A stretch of 5,968 bases of DNA, taken from positions 1-5,968 of the forward strand of contig JAEXYZ010000117.1 in the NCBI GenBank assembly GCA_023405135.1, read 5' to 3'. Made by a program: the position numbers and the translations under genes. The notes below the pieces were generated by a model. The model was given only the letters and a program-made list of their open reading frames with translations, ran no database searches and was not told the DNA's origin. Shown piece by piece: positions 1 through 5,874 of this stretch; within the stretch, counting starts at the first letter, position 1; every line of letters starts with the position of its first letter. The DNA is from Bacillota bacterium. GTDB taxonomy: Bacteria > Bacillota > Bacilli > Bacillales_A > Planococcaceae.

Positions 1-431
1 TCTTTACAGATGACACGTTACAAGAGACAACATTAACAGGTGTAGATGACGAAGAAATCACAGCTACAACATCAGAAAGCTATTTATTTGATGAATTACG
101 TATGGAAGTTAGCAATGAAAGAAGCCAATTAAGAGATCAATTAACTCAAAAAATTGCATCAGATCAATATACTGCAGAAGAAAAGAATGAAGCATTTAAT
201 CAAATGAATGCCTTAATTGAGCAAGAATCTTCAGAAGCAATGCTGGAAATGTTAATCGAATCGCTTGGTTATTCAGATGCACTAGTTCGAGTAAAAGATG
301 AAAAAGCACAAGTTACTGTTTTATCAGATGAAATTTCAAAAGAACAAGCAAATGAAATTATTTATGTAGTAAGATCTGAACTGGAAGAAATTAGTGATGT
401 AACAGTAAATGTTCAATCAAATTACTATTAA
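1..431 (+). CDS. spoIIIAH: Stage III sporulation protein AH, C-terminal part (5' truncated by window edge)
   Basis: The reading frame is open from base 3 (first full codon TTT) to the TAA at 429-431, giving about 142 residues with the N-terminus outside the window. The visible part has an acidic, Thr-rich linker, then the SESYLFDELR and ERSQLRDQL segment, a long charged helix (AEEKNEAFNQM), the LIESLGYSDALV block and the C-terminal VVRSELEEISDV block. These match the order of conserved blocks in Bacillus SpoIIIAH. In that family the protein is anchored in the mother-cell membrane and its YscJ/FliF-like extracellular domain binds forespore SpoIIQ across the intermembrane space, forming part of the channel that supports the forespore. 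The N-terminal membrane segment expected of the family is not visible here. It should be the last gene of the spoIIIA operon, and a terminator lies 49 bases downstream. Its position directly before accB matches B. subtilis. Confidence 0.93.
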   Translation, partial: FTDDTLQETTLTGVDDEEITATTSESYLFDELRMEVSNERSQLRDQLTQKIASDQYTAEEKNEAFNQMNALIEQESSEAMLEMLIESLGYSDALVRVKDEKAQVTVLSDEISKEQANEIIYVVRSELEEISDVTVNVQSNYY

Positions 432-480
432 AAATGACATGTTAATTAAATAGTAAAAAACTTATAGAACAGAAATTACG

Positions 481-519
481 CAGTGCGTTCGTTTTTTACA
501 ACGAAAGCACTGTTTTTTT
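481..519 (+). terminator. Rho-independent terminator after spoIIIAH
   Basis: The arms CAGTGCGTTCGT and ACGAAAGCACTG pair around a short T-rich loop with one internal G/A mismatch, and are followed directly by seven T residues. It ends the spoIIIA transcript and separates sporulation transcription from the accBC unit. Confidence 0.9.
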
Positions 520-545
520 ATCAGTTAAACAAAAATTAAATTTAT

Positions 546-575
546 TTGTTTCAAAATGCGGGAAAAAAATATAAA
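546..575 (+). promoter_or_regulatory. Candidate sigma-A promoter for accBC
   Basis: TTGTTT (546-551, 3 of 6 matches to the -35 consensus) and TATAAA (570-575, 5 of 6 to the -10) are 18 bases apart, between the spoIIIAH terminator and accB. A promoter is expected here because the upstream terminator is strong, but the -35 is weak and the region is AT-rich, so the exact boxes are uncertain. I saw no inverted repeat resembling a FapR operator. Confidence 0.35.
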
Positions 576-600
576 ATGATAATTGTAGTTATTAAAACAT

Positions 601-606
601 GAGGGG
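601..606 (+). promoter_or_regulatory. Ribosome binding site of accB
   Basis: GAGGGG lies 8 bases before the GTG at 615. The alternative in-frame GTG at 606 overlaps this site and cannot use it, so the site selects GTG 615 as the start. Confidence 0.75.
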
Positions 607-614
607 TGTCAATA

Positions 615-1127
615 GTGTTTAAAGTTCAAGAATTAAGAGAGATTATTAAATTAGTTGATGGCTCATCGATTGATGAATTTGTTTATGAAAACGATGGGGC
701 AAAAATTAAACTGAAAAAAAATAACGGTGTACTTACAGAAGTTATTGTTCCTAAAAAAGAAGTAGTAACAGCAGCTCCAGCAGTTGAACAAGCTCCTGTT
801 CAAGAAGTACAAGCTACGCCAGCTCCAAAAGCTGTAGAACCAGCTGTTGAAGTTAAAGCGGCAGCACCAGTTGTTGAAGATGCATCATTACATAAAATTA
901 CATCTCCAATGGTTGGTACTTTCTATCAAGCGCCATCACCAGATTCACCTGCATATGTAAAAGTGGGAGATAAAGTTGGAGAAGAAACGATTGTATGTAT
1001 CGTTGAAGCAATGAAACTCTTCAATGAAATCGAAGCTGAAATTAAAGGTGAAATTGTTGAAGTACTAGTGAAAGACGGTCAATTAGTAGAATACGGTCAA
1101 CCACTATTCTTAGTGAAACCTGAGTAA
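615..1127 (+). CDS. accB: Biotin carboxyl carrier protein of acetyl-CoA carboxylase
   Basis: This 170-residue cytoplasmic protein carries the biotin of acetyl-CoA carboxylase. Biotin is carboxylated by AccC and then delivers the carboxyl group to the AccA/AccD carboxyltransferase, making malonyl-CoA for fatty-acid synthesis. An N-terminal segment (residues 1-35, including IDEFVYEN) is followed by a flexible Ala/Pro/Val/Glu-rich linker (about 45-90) and a biotinyl domain (about 92-170). The biotin acceptor is Lys134 in EAMKLF, with the conserved SPMVGTFY block at 97-104 and a GQPLFLVK end. Length is close to the roughly 160 residues usual in Bacillus. GTG 615 was chosen because it is correctly spaced from GAGGGG and because the MFKVQELREI beginning lines up with B. 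subtilis AccB; the upstream GTG at 606 would add three residues. accC follows 13 bases downstream, so the two are co-transcribed. Confidence 0.96.
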   Translation: MFKVQELREIIKLVDGSSIDEFVYENDGAKIKLKKNNGVLTEVIVPKKEVVTAAPAVEQAPVQEVQATPAPKAVEPAVEVKAAAPVVEDASLHKITSPMVGTFYQAPSPDSPAYVKVGDKVGEETIVCIVEAMKLFNEIEAEIKGEIVEVLVKDGQLVEYGQPLFLVKPE

Positions 1128-1140
1128 GGGGTGCTTCTAA

Positions 1141-2517
1141 ATGAAAAAAGTATTAATTGCAAACCGTGGGGAAATTGCAGTACGTATTATACGTGCTTGT
1201 AAAGAACTCGGCATTGAAACAGTAGCAGTCTATTCTGAAGCAGACCGAGATGCACTACATGTTAAATTAGCTGATGAAGCTTATTGTATCGGACCAAAAT
1301 TATCTAAAGATTCGTACTTAAGTTTCCCAGCAGTGTTAAGTGTAGCTGAAAAAACTGGAGCTGACGGAATTCACCCAGGCTACGGTTTCTTGGCGGAAAA
1401 TGCTGATTTTGCGGAAGGCTGTGAACGCGCAGGTATTAAATTTATCGGTCCTTCATCGGATTCTATCAAAATCATGGGTATTAAAGACGTTGCACGTAGT
1501 ACAATGGAAGAGGCTGGAGTTCCACTTGTTCCAGGTACAGGCATCGTTCCAGATATAGAAACAGGTAAAAAATGGGCGGGTGAAATCGGTTACCCAGTAA
1601 TTATTAAAGCTACAGCTGGTGGCGGCGGTAAAGGGATTCGTGTTGCTCGTACAGAAGAAGATCTTGTTAAAGGAATCGAAATTACGCAAAAAGAAGCTGC
1701 TGCTGCATTCGGTAACCCAGGCGTATATTTAGAAAAATTCATTGAATATTTCCGTCATTGTGAAATTCAAGTATTAGCTGATTCATATGGCAATGTTGTT
1801 CATTTAGGTGAACGTGATTGTACAGTACAACGCCGTATGCAAAAATTAGTAGAAGAAGCTCCATCACCAGCATTATCTAGTGAACGTCGTGCTGAAATGG
1901 GTGCTGCTGCTGTAAAAGCTGCTCAAGCTTGTAATTATGAGGGCGCAGGTACTATTGAATTTATTTACGATTACCAAGCTGATAAATTCTACTTCATGGA
2001 AATGAATACTCGTATCCAAGTAGAACACCCTGTTACAGAAATGATAACTGGTGTTGATTTAGTTCAACAACAATTAAAAATTGCATCAGGTGAAAAGCTT
2101 CCATTTACACAAGAAGATATTAAAATTAATGGTTGGGCAATTGAATGTCGTATTAATGCTGAAAACGCCTACAAAAACTTCATGCCATCAGCTGGTACTG
2201 TAGAAACTTATGTAACACCAGGTGGTTACGGTGTTCGTATTGATTCGGCTGTATATGCAGGCTACACAATTCCACCATACTACGATTCAATGGTAGCAAA
2301 ACTGATTGTTCACGCAGATACTCGTGAAGAAGCAATTGCTAGAATGAATCGTGCATTAAGTGAATTTGAAGTAGATGGTCCTGGAATCAATACAACCATT
2401 CCATTCCACCAAGCATTAATGAACAATGAAGTGTTCCAATCAGGTAAATTCAATACGAAGTTCTTAGAAGAGAACGATATTTTAAATGTGAATAAGAAAG
2501 AAACAGTTGTAAAATAA
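1141..2517 (+). CDS. accC: Biotin carboxylase subunit of acetyl-CoA carboxylase
   Basis: This 458-residue enzyme uses ATP and bicarbonate to carboxylate the biotin on AccB. An N-terminal domain (1 to about 114, with the HPGYGFLAEN motif at 78-87) is followed by an ATP-grasp domain and a C-terminal carboxylase domain. Visible active-site features are Lys115, Lys156, the glycine-rich loop GGGGKG at 160-165, the ERDCTVQRR block at 224-232, metal-binding Glu273 and Glu287, the MNTRIQVEHP block (288-297) with catalytic Arg291 and Glu295, and Arg337 in ECRINAE, equivalent to the biotin/bicarbonate arginine of the E. coli enzyme. No key residue is missing. The protein is a few residues longer than the usual 450, owing to a short C-terminal tail. 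Start ATG 1141 has AAGGGGTG 7 bases upstream, just after the accB stop. A terminator follows 44 bases after the stop codon. AccC-like domains also occur in pyruvate carboxylase, but the length and the accB neighbour exclude that. Confidence 0.97.
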   Translation: MKKVLIANRGEIAVRIIRACKELGIETVAVYSEADRDALHVKLADEAYCIGPKLSKDSYLSFPAVLSVAEKTGADGIHPGYGFLAENADFAEGCERAGIKFIGPSSDSIKIMGIKDVARSTMEEAGVPLVPGTGIVPDIETGKKWAGEIGYPVIIKATAGGGGKGIRVARTEEDLVKGIEITQKEAAAAFGNPGVYLEKFIEYFRHCEIQVLADSYGNVVHLGERDCTVQRRMQKLVEEAPSPALSSERRAEMGAAAVKAAQACNYEGAGTIEFIYDYQADKFYFMEMNTRIQVEHPVTEMITGVDLVQQQLKIASGEKLPFTQEDIKINGWAIECRINAENAYKNFMPSAGTVETYVTPGGYGVRIDSAVYAGYTIPPYYDSMVAKLIVHADTREEAIARMNRALSEFEVDGPGINTTIPFHQALMNNEVFQSGKFNTKFLEENDILNVNKKETVVK

Positions 2518-2561
2518 ACGGCTACTGCTTAGTTGTTTTTTAAATTAAAAAATTACAAACT

Positions 2562-2599
2562 AATACCTTCTGACTTTAAATTGTCAGGAGGTATTTTTT
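2562..2599 (+). terminator. Rho-independent terminator after accBC
   Basis: A 13-bp stem (AATACCTTCTGAC with GTCAGGAGGTATT, one T-G wobble) encloses an 8-base loop and runs into a six-T tract. This ends the accBC transcript before yqhY is reached, unlike the B. subtilis arrangement, where accC and yqhY are adjacent. Confidence 0.92.
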
Positions 2600-2642
2600 G
2601 TTTTTAGTTGTATTTTATAAAGAGAGGAGGAGTTTAGTTTAC

Positions 2643-3285
2643 ATGATAAAAAATCAGAAATTACTTACATTATTAGGTGCTTCCATACTAATAGTAACTA
2701 TTACTGGCGTTATTATTAGCAATAAATATGTAAATGGAAATGAGCAGTGGGAAATAACAGATGAAAAAGAAGCTGAAAAACTAAATCAAATCGTTACAGT
2801 GGATTATACAAACATTATTCTGTTATAGCTGAAGTATTAGAGGAAATACCTGAAGTAACTGCTGAAATAAAAAGCATAAGTACAAATAATCGAATCTGTC
2901 AACGACAAATAATAAATCGGTAGAGCAACTATTTGATAGTAAAAAGGTGAAATTTCGATTAGAAGTAGAAAACCAACTGTCTAATAAAAAGAATACACTT
3001 GATACAAATTCAATCGCTATGACATATACAAAAAACTATTTAGACGCTCTTTCAATTGCTGAAAAGTTTTATGGTGTTACGGTTTCACAAGAAGAAGTAA
3101 CAAAATATATTGATGAAAATATTGCTCCTGTTGTCCTTGAAGAAAAAGAAGCCTATGCAAAAGCTTTAGGTTTAACAGTTTATGACAGAGATATTTACGT
3201 TATGGACACTTTATGGAATAAACTTATTCCAGTTTTAATGGAAAGATACCCTAAACAAGAGGGAGAAGAAGATAATTCGTATTAA
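2643..3285 (+). pseudogene. Frameshifted membrane-anchored protein, SurA-N-like (two -1 shifts)
   Basis: One gene appears spread over three frames. Frame one runs from ATG 2643 (AGGAGG at 2625-2630, a long 12-base spacing) to TAG 2826-2828. Frame two is open 2777-2923 and reads HYSVIAEVLEEIPEV. Frame three is open 2890-3285 and reads SVEQLFDSKK onwards to the C-terminus. Each step is -1, and two single-base deletions would explain them. Joined, the product would be about 214 residues. Residues 8-27 are a hydrophobic segment (LTLLGASILIVTITGVIIS), so it is a signal anchor without an obvious lipobox. The rest is charged and helical, with the blocks ALSIAEKFYGVTVSQEEV and AKALGLTVYDRDIYVMDTLW. 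These resemble the N-terminal chaperone domain of SurA/PrsA-type extracytoplasmic proteins; no parvulin domain is present. That family call is from pattern memory and is tentative. Sequencing error in the AT-rich tracts is an alternative to true decay. Confidence 0.55.
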
Positions 3286-3364
3286 GAAAGAATAAAAAAA
3301 GAATTTTATAGTCATATTAAATAAACTTTTTAATTTACGAACCACAAATATAACAATGATTAAG

Positions 3365-3400
3365 GAGTCATCCAAAAAGTTATTTTGGGAGGCTCTTTTC
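3365..3400 (+). terminator. Hairpin, probable terminator after the frameshifted gene
   Basis: The arms GAGTCATCCAAAA and TTTTGGGAGGCTC pair with one A/A mismatch and two wobbles around the loop AGTTA, followed by CTTTTC. The T tract is short and the hairpin begins 79 bases after the stop codon, so termination is likely but weaker than at the other terminators in this window. Hairpins of this kind also flank some insertion sequences. Confidence 0.55.
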
Positions 3401-3541
3401 TACCTTACGCTTCATTTTCCGTACAGATAAATTGCGTCGAGGATATGTTTTAACAACTCATTCATCCGCTAATTCTCCTTTACTAAGCATCTTTCACATA
3501 ATGTTTTTTTACAATTTATTTTTCAATCCAAGCTAAATAAA

Positions 3542-3570
3542 TGAATCCTTCTTCCAATAGTTCTATACTA
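3542..3570 (+). promoter_or_regulatory. Candidate promoter for the flavin oxidoreductase (sigma-A or sigma-G type)
   Basis: TATACTA at 3564-3570 contains a 5-of-6 sigma-A -10 box (TATACT) and differs from the sigma-G -10 CATACTA at one base. TGAATC at 3542-3547 matches the sigma-G -35 TGAATA at five of six bases, with a 16-base gap that is slightly short for sigma-G. As sigma-A the -35 is poor (ATGAAT at 17 bases). Which sigma factor acts here is not decided by the sequence. Confidence 0.3.
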
Positions 3571-3583
3571 AATTTATGGAACG

Positions 3584-3590
3584 AAAGGAG
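3584..3590 (+). promoter_or_regulatory. Ribosome binding site deciding a TTG start
   Basis: AAAGGAG lies 9 bases before TTG 3600. The in-frame ATG at 3576 is upstream of this site and has no Shine-Dalgarno sequence of its own, so the TTG is the better start. Confidence 0.75.
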
Positions 3591-3599
3591 AGAATTTAT

Positions 3600-4580
3600 T
3601 TGTTACCTAAATTATCAGTACTGGATTTAGCGCCGGTGTTAGAAGGACAAACACCCGCTGATTCCTTTCATAATAGTCGTGAACTAATTCAACACGTTGA
3701 AAAATTTGGTTATTATCGTTATTGGGTTGCAGAACACCATAATATGCAAGGCATTGCTAGTTCAGCAACCTCTGTATTAATTGCCTATTTATTAGGGGCT
3801 ACAAAAACAATTCGTGTTGGTGCCGGTGGTATAATGCTGCCAAATCACTCACCGTTAGTTATAGCAGAACAATTCGGAACGTTAGAATCTATGTATCCTG
3901 GGCGTGTGGATTTAGGTTTAGGAAGGGCACCTGGATCTGATATGTTAACAGCGAGAGCATTAAGACGGGATGACCGAGGAGCCTATGAGTTCGATACATT
4001 AGTTGATGAATTAATGGGGTATTTTGATGATGTAGATCGTCCAGTAATAGCGGTTCCTGGTAAAGGGATGAATATACCAATTTGGCTGTTAGGATCTAGT
4101 TTATATAGTGCACAATTAGCTGGTAAACTAGGATTGCCATATTCATTTGCAAGTCACTTTGCTCCAGATTTATTAGATGATGCACTTGCAACTTATAGAA
4201 GAAACTTTAGACCTTCAGATGTTTTGGACAAACCTTATGTTATGATTGCCGTTAATGCAATGGTTGGCGAAACGGATGAAGAGGGTGAGTTTTTAGCTAG
4301 CACTATGTTCCAACAATTTTTAGGTATGATTCAAGGCAAGAGAGGTAAAACTCAGCCTCCAAGAGACATGTCTAACTTGTGGACTGAACAAGAGAAGCAA
4401 GTTGTTATGCAGCAATTAAAATACACTTTTTATGGTTCACCACAAACTGTGTACAATAAGCTGACTGAACTAATTAGCACAAGAGAAGTAGATGAAATGA
4501 TGATTAACAGTGCAATTTATGATCAAGAAAAACGGAAAAAATCCTATGAATTCCTTGCGAATGTATGGAATAATCATTAA
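3600..4580 (+). CDS. Luciferase-like flavin-dependent oxidoreductase (LLM class)
   Basis: This 326-residue cytoplasmic protein has the single TIM-barrel domain of bacterial-luciferase-like monooxygenases, which use reduced flavin and oxygen on substrates that cannot be read from sequence. The hallmarks are the N-terminal LSVLDLAPV strand, RYWVAEHHN at 40-48, IRVGAGGIMLPNHSPL at 71-86, AEQFGTLESMYPGRVDLGLGR at 89-109 with APGSD following, a PIWLLGSS strand at 160-167 and the C-terminal FYGSPQTV block at 277-284. This pattern is that of the 'luciferase family oxidoreductase, group 1' proteins common in Bacillales. The length is normal and no disruption is seen. TTG 3600 is preferred over ATG 3576 because of the AAAGGAG spacing and because homologues start at the equivalent of MLPKLSVLD. 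It is transcribed alone: a hairpin lies upstream and yqhY has its own promoter. Its position between accC and yqhY is unusual and suggests insertion. Confidence 0.9.
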   Translation: MLPKLSVLDLAPVLEGQTPADSFHNSRELIQHVEKFGYYRYWVAEHHNMQGIASSATSVLIAYLLGATKTIRVGAGGIMLPNHSPLVIAEQFGTLESMYPGRVDLGLGRAPGSDMLTARALRRDDRGAYEFDTLVDELMGYFDDVDRPVIAVPGKGMNIPIWLLGSSLYSAQLAGKLGLPYSFASHFAPDLLDDALATYRRNFRPSDVLDKPYVMIAVNAMVGETDEEGEFLASTMFQQFLGMIQGKRGKTQPPRDMSNLWTEQEKQVVMQQLKYTFYGSPQTVYNKLTELISTREVDEMMINSAIYDQEKRKKSYEFLANVWNNH

Positions 4581-4602
4581 TAAATATTGTTTGTTTAAAA
4601 AC

Positions 4603-4630
4603 CTGTTTTATGTAAAAAATGGTGTATAAT
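4603..4630 (+). promoter_or_regulatory. Candidate sigma-A promoter for yqhY
   Basis: TATAAT at 4625-4630 is a perfect -10 box, preceded by GTG. The best -35 is CTGTTT at 4603-4608 with a 16-base spacer, which is weak. The location, about 75 bases before yqhY and after the oxidoreductase stop, fits an independent promoter. A sigma-B reading (GTTTTA then GTGTAT) has too short a spacer. Confidence 0.5.
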
Positions 4631-4691
4631 GAATAACAAATAATAAATAGTATTCTTTGTGGATTTTGTAATTATTTATTCACGAAGTAAG

Positions 4692-4696
4692 AGAGG
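4692..4696 (+). promoter_or_regulatory. Ribosome binding site of yqhY
   Basis: AGAGG is 9 bases before ATG 4706. The in-frame ATG at 4697 directly abuts it, too close to be used, so the site favours the downstream start. Confidence 0.65.
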
Positions 4697-4705
4697 ATGA
4701 AGAAG

Positions 4706-5110
4706 ATGGCTGAGAAAGTAACAAAAGCTTTCATACAACCAACTCCTTCTGGCAAAGAAGAACTTGGTCAAATAGAAGTAGCTCCTGAAGTTATTGAAGT
4801 AATTGCTGGAATTGCAACAACAGAAGTTGAAGGGGTTGCCGCTACACGCGGTAATTTCGCATCTGGTGTAGCAGAACGCTTTGGCAAGAAAGTACATTCT
4901 AAAGGTGTAAAAGCAACAATTGATGATGAAGGTCAAATTGCAATTGATGTTTATTGTTCGGTGAAATATGGTTACTCAATACCAAAGGTTGCAAAAGAAA
5001 TTCAAACTGTGATTCGTCAAGCGATTTTCAATATGACATCCATTGATGCAAATGAAGTGAATGTTCATATTACAGCAATACAATTCGAAAATTCAAAAGA
5101 TGAAGAGTAA
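4706..5110 (+). CDS. yqhY: Asp23/Gls24-family envelope stress response protein YqhY
   Basis: This 134-residue cytoplasmic protein belongs to the Asp23/Gls24 (DUF322) family. The core begins at GQIEVAPEVIEVIAGIA (21-37), followed by EVEGVA, RGNFASGV (48-55), the glycine/lysine-rich FGKKVHSKGV (59-68), IAIDVYCSVKYGYSIPKVA (78-96) and VNVHITAIQFE (118-128). These blocks line up closely with B. subtilis YqhY. Residues 1-20 are a variable, lysine-rich tail. ATG 4706 was chosen over ATG 4697 because only the former has a workable distance from AGAGG. In B. subtilis, yqhY lies directly behind accBC, and its loss selects suppressor mutations in acetyl-CoA carboxylase genes, so a role in limiting that enzyme is likely here too. 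In this window it is cut off from accBC by about 2.2 kb and has its own promoter and terminator. The nusB gene that normally follows is absent. Confidence 0.92.
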   Translation: MAEKVTKAFIQPTPSGKEELGQIEVAPEVIEVIAGIATTEVEGVAATRGNFASGVAERFGKKVHSKGVKATIDDEGQIAIDVYCSVKYGYSIPKVAKEIQTVIRQAIFNMTSIDANEVNVHITAIQFENSKDEE

Positions 5111-5140
5111 TTATAAAAATAATTTTATCTAAAAAAGAGT

Positions 5141-5183
5141 AGAGTGTGGACAAAGTCGTTTTGACATTGTCTACACTCTTTTT
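5141..5183 (+). terminator. Rho-independent terminator after yqhY
   Basis: A 13-bp stem (AGAGTGTGGACAA with TTGTCTACACTCT, one G-T wobble) with a possible short inner stem is followed by five T residues. It shows that yqhY is transcribed as a single gene or ends its unit here. Confidence 0.92.
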
Positions 5184-5222
5184 ATTCGATTATCAATAAA
5201 GCGTTTTTTATCAAATTAAAAC

Positions 5223-5251
5223 TGTACATGAAAATACGTATAAACATAGTA
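5223..5251 (+). promoter_or_regulatory. Candidate sigma-G promoter for tlp
   Basis: CATAGTA at 5245-5251 differs from the sigma-G -10 (CATACTA) at one base, and TGTACA at 5223-5228 differs from TGNATA at one base. The 16-base gap is one or two short of the usual. The call rests partly on knowing that B. subtilis tlp is made in the forespore under sigma-G. Confidence 0.42.
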
Positions 5252-5304
5252 AATGGAACCAAACTAAAGCCGTAAATTCAAAAATATTTTAGGAGGAAAA
5301 TGAT

Positions 5305-5535
5305 ATGAGTCGTCAAAAACCAAAACCAGATGATCGATCAGATAATGTGGAAAAATTACAAAGTATGGTACAGAACACTCTAGAAAATATTGAGGCTGCA
5401 GAAGAAACGATGGCCTTTTCAAGTCCAGAGGAAAAAGCAAAAATACAAGCAAAAAATGAAAAACGCAAACATGCAATTGAAGGTTTTAGAGAAGAAATTA
5501 AAGATGAAGCATCTGCTAAAGGAAAAGAACATTAA
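5305..5535 (+). CDS. tlp: Small acid-soluble spore protein Tlp
   Basis: This 76-residue hydrophilic, Glu/Lys-rich protein has the Tlp signature PDDRSDNVEKLQ at 8-19, followed by MVQNTLENIEAAEETM (21-36) and a second charged helical half (EEKAKIQAKNEKRKHAIEGF, 42-61). The order and spacing match B. subtilis Tlp (thioredoxin-like protein, about 83 residues). Despite the name it has no CxxC motif or thioredoxin fold; it is a minor small acid-soluble protein of the spore core. No membrane segment or signal peptide is present, and predicted structure is mostly helix. The start ATG 5305 has a strong AGGAGG 8 bases upstream. It is a stand-alone gene, with a terminator on both sides. Its exact role in the spore is not known. 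Confidence 0.93.
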   Translation: MSRQKPKPDDRSDNVEKLQSMVQNTLENIEAAEETMAFSSPEEKAKIQAKNEKRKHAIEGFREEIKDEASAKGKEH

Positions 5536-5543
5536 TAATTTTT

Positions 5544-5573
5544 AAAAATGGACTCGTAAAAAAGTCCATTTTT
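5544..5573 (+). terminator. Rho-independent terminator after tlp
   Basis: A perfect 11-bp stem (AAAAATGGACT with AGTCCATTTTT) encloses an 8-base loop, starting 8 bases after the tlp stop codon. The A-run on the left and T-run on the right could let it work on both strands. Confidence 0.9.
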
Positions 5574-5874
5574 CCTTTCTAATGATAATAGGACAAATGA
5601 AGAAAATAATGATACTAGCTAAATGGTTTTGATTTCCACTCTAATTACACTATCTTGCATTGTCTTTGCTTAAAGATCCTATCGGTACTAGTTATAAATA
5701 TTTCTGAATAACCCTATATAAAAGAATTCCATCAAAGGTTGCATTCCCTTTTCCCCTTAATTTTTTACTCCCACAATTATTTAGAAAGTTATTATATCCC
5801 TCTTTTAAAATCCAATTTTAAAATTTATTTTTTAGTCCCAGAATCACTAGTGTTGCATTAATATAATTTCAATA
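5574..5874. other. AT-rich stretch without a convincing gene
   Basis: Both strands have frequent stops and no structured RNA was recognised. Two overlapping short frames at 5597-5632 (MKKIMILAKWF) and 5629-5673 (LISTLITLSCIVFA) together look like a broken signal peptide. No clear terminator is visible for the possible minus-strand gene to the right. Confidence 0.6.

Larger units (their letters stand above)
3286..3599. other. 314-base intergenic stretch
   Basis: I see no convincing gene here. It holds the hairpin at 3365-3400, a possible promoter at 3542-3570 and the ribosome binding site of the next gene. On the minus strand, 3412-3465 encodes a 17-residue peptide (MNELLKHILDAIYLYGK) with AAGGAGAA 7 bases upstream of its ATG. 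It is too short to call, but it could be a remnant of a decayed coding region. Confidence 0.6.

Noticed and set aside
606..614. GTG 606 as the accB start
   Set aside because: It overlaps the ribosome binding site and adds residues not expected from B. subtilis AccB.
1453..1689. Minus-strand open frame inside accC
   Set aside because: It lies wholly within the strongly conserved accC coding region, has a Phe/Asn/Thr/Cys-rich shadow composition and lacks a ribosome binding site.
3889..4080. Minus-strand open frame inside the oxidoreductase gene
   Set aside because: It is a shadow of a well-supported gene, with no homology recognised.
4605..4627. Sigma-B promoter for yqhY (GTTTTA then GTGTAT)
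   Set aside because: The gap is 11 bases, shorter than sigma-B sites allow, and the sequence is better read as a sigma-A -10 box.
4676..4936. Minus-strand open frame across the yqhY start
   Set aside because: It overlaps yqhY antisense, with Cys/Phe/Tyr-rich shadow composition.
5264..5476. Minus-strand open frame over tlp
   Set aside because: It is the antisense of a clear Tlp gene, and would cover the tlp ribosome binding site.
5700..5757. Minus-strand 18-codon frame MQPLMEFFYIGLFRNIYN preceded by AGGGGAAAAGGG
   Set aside because: It is too short, lies in AT-rich sequence and has no supporting context or recognised family.
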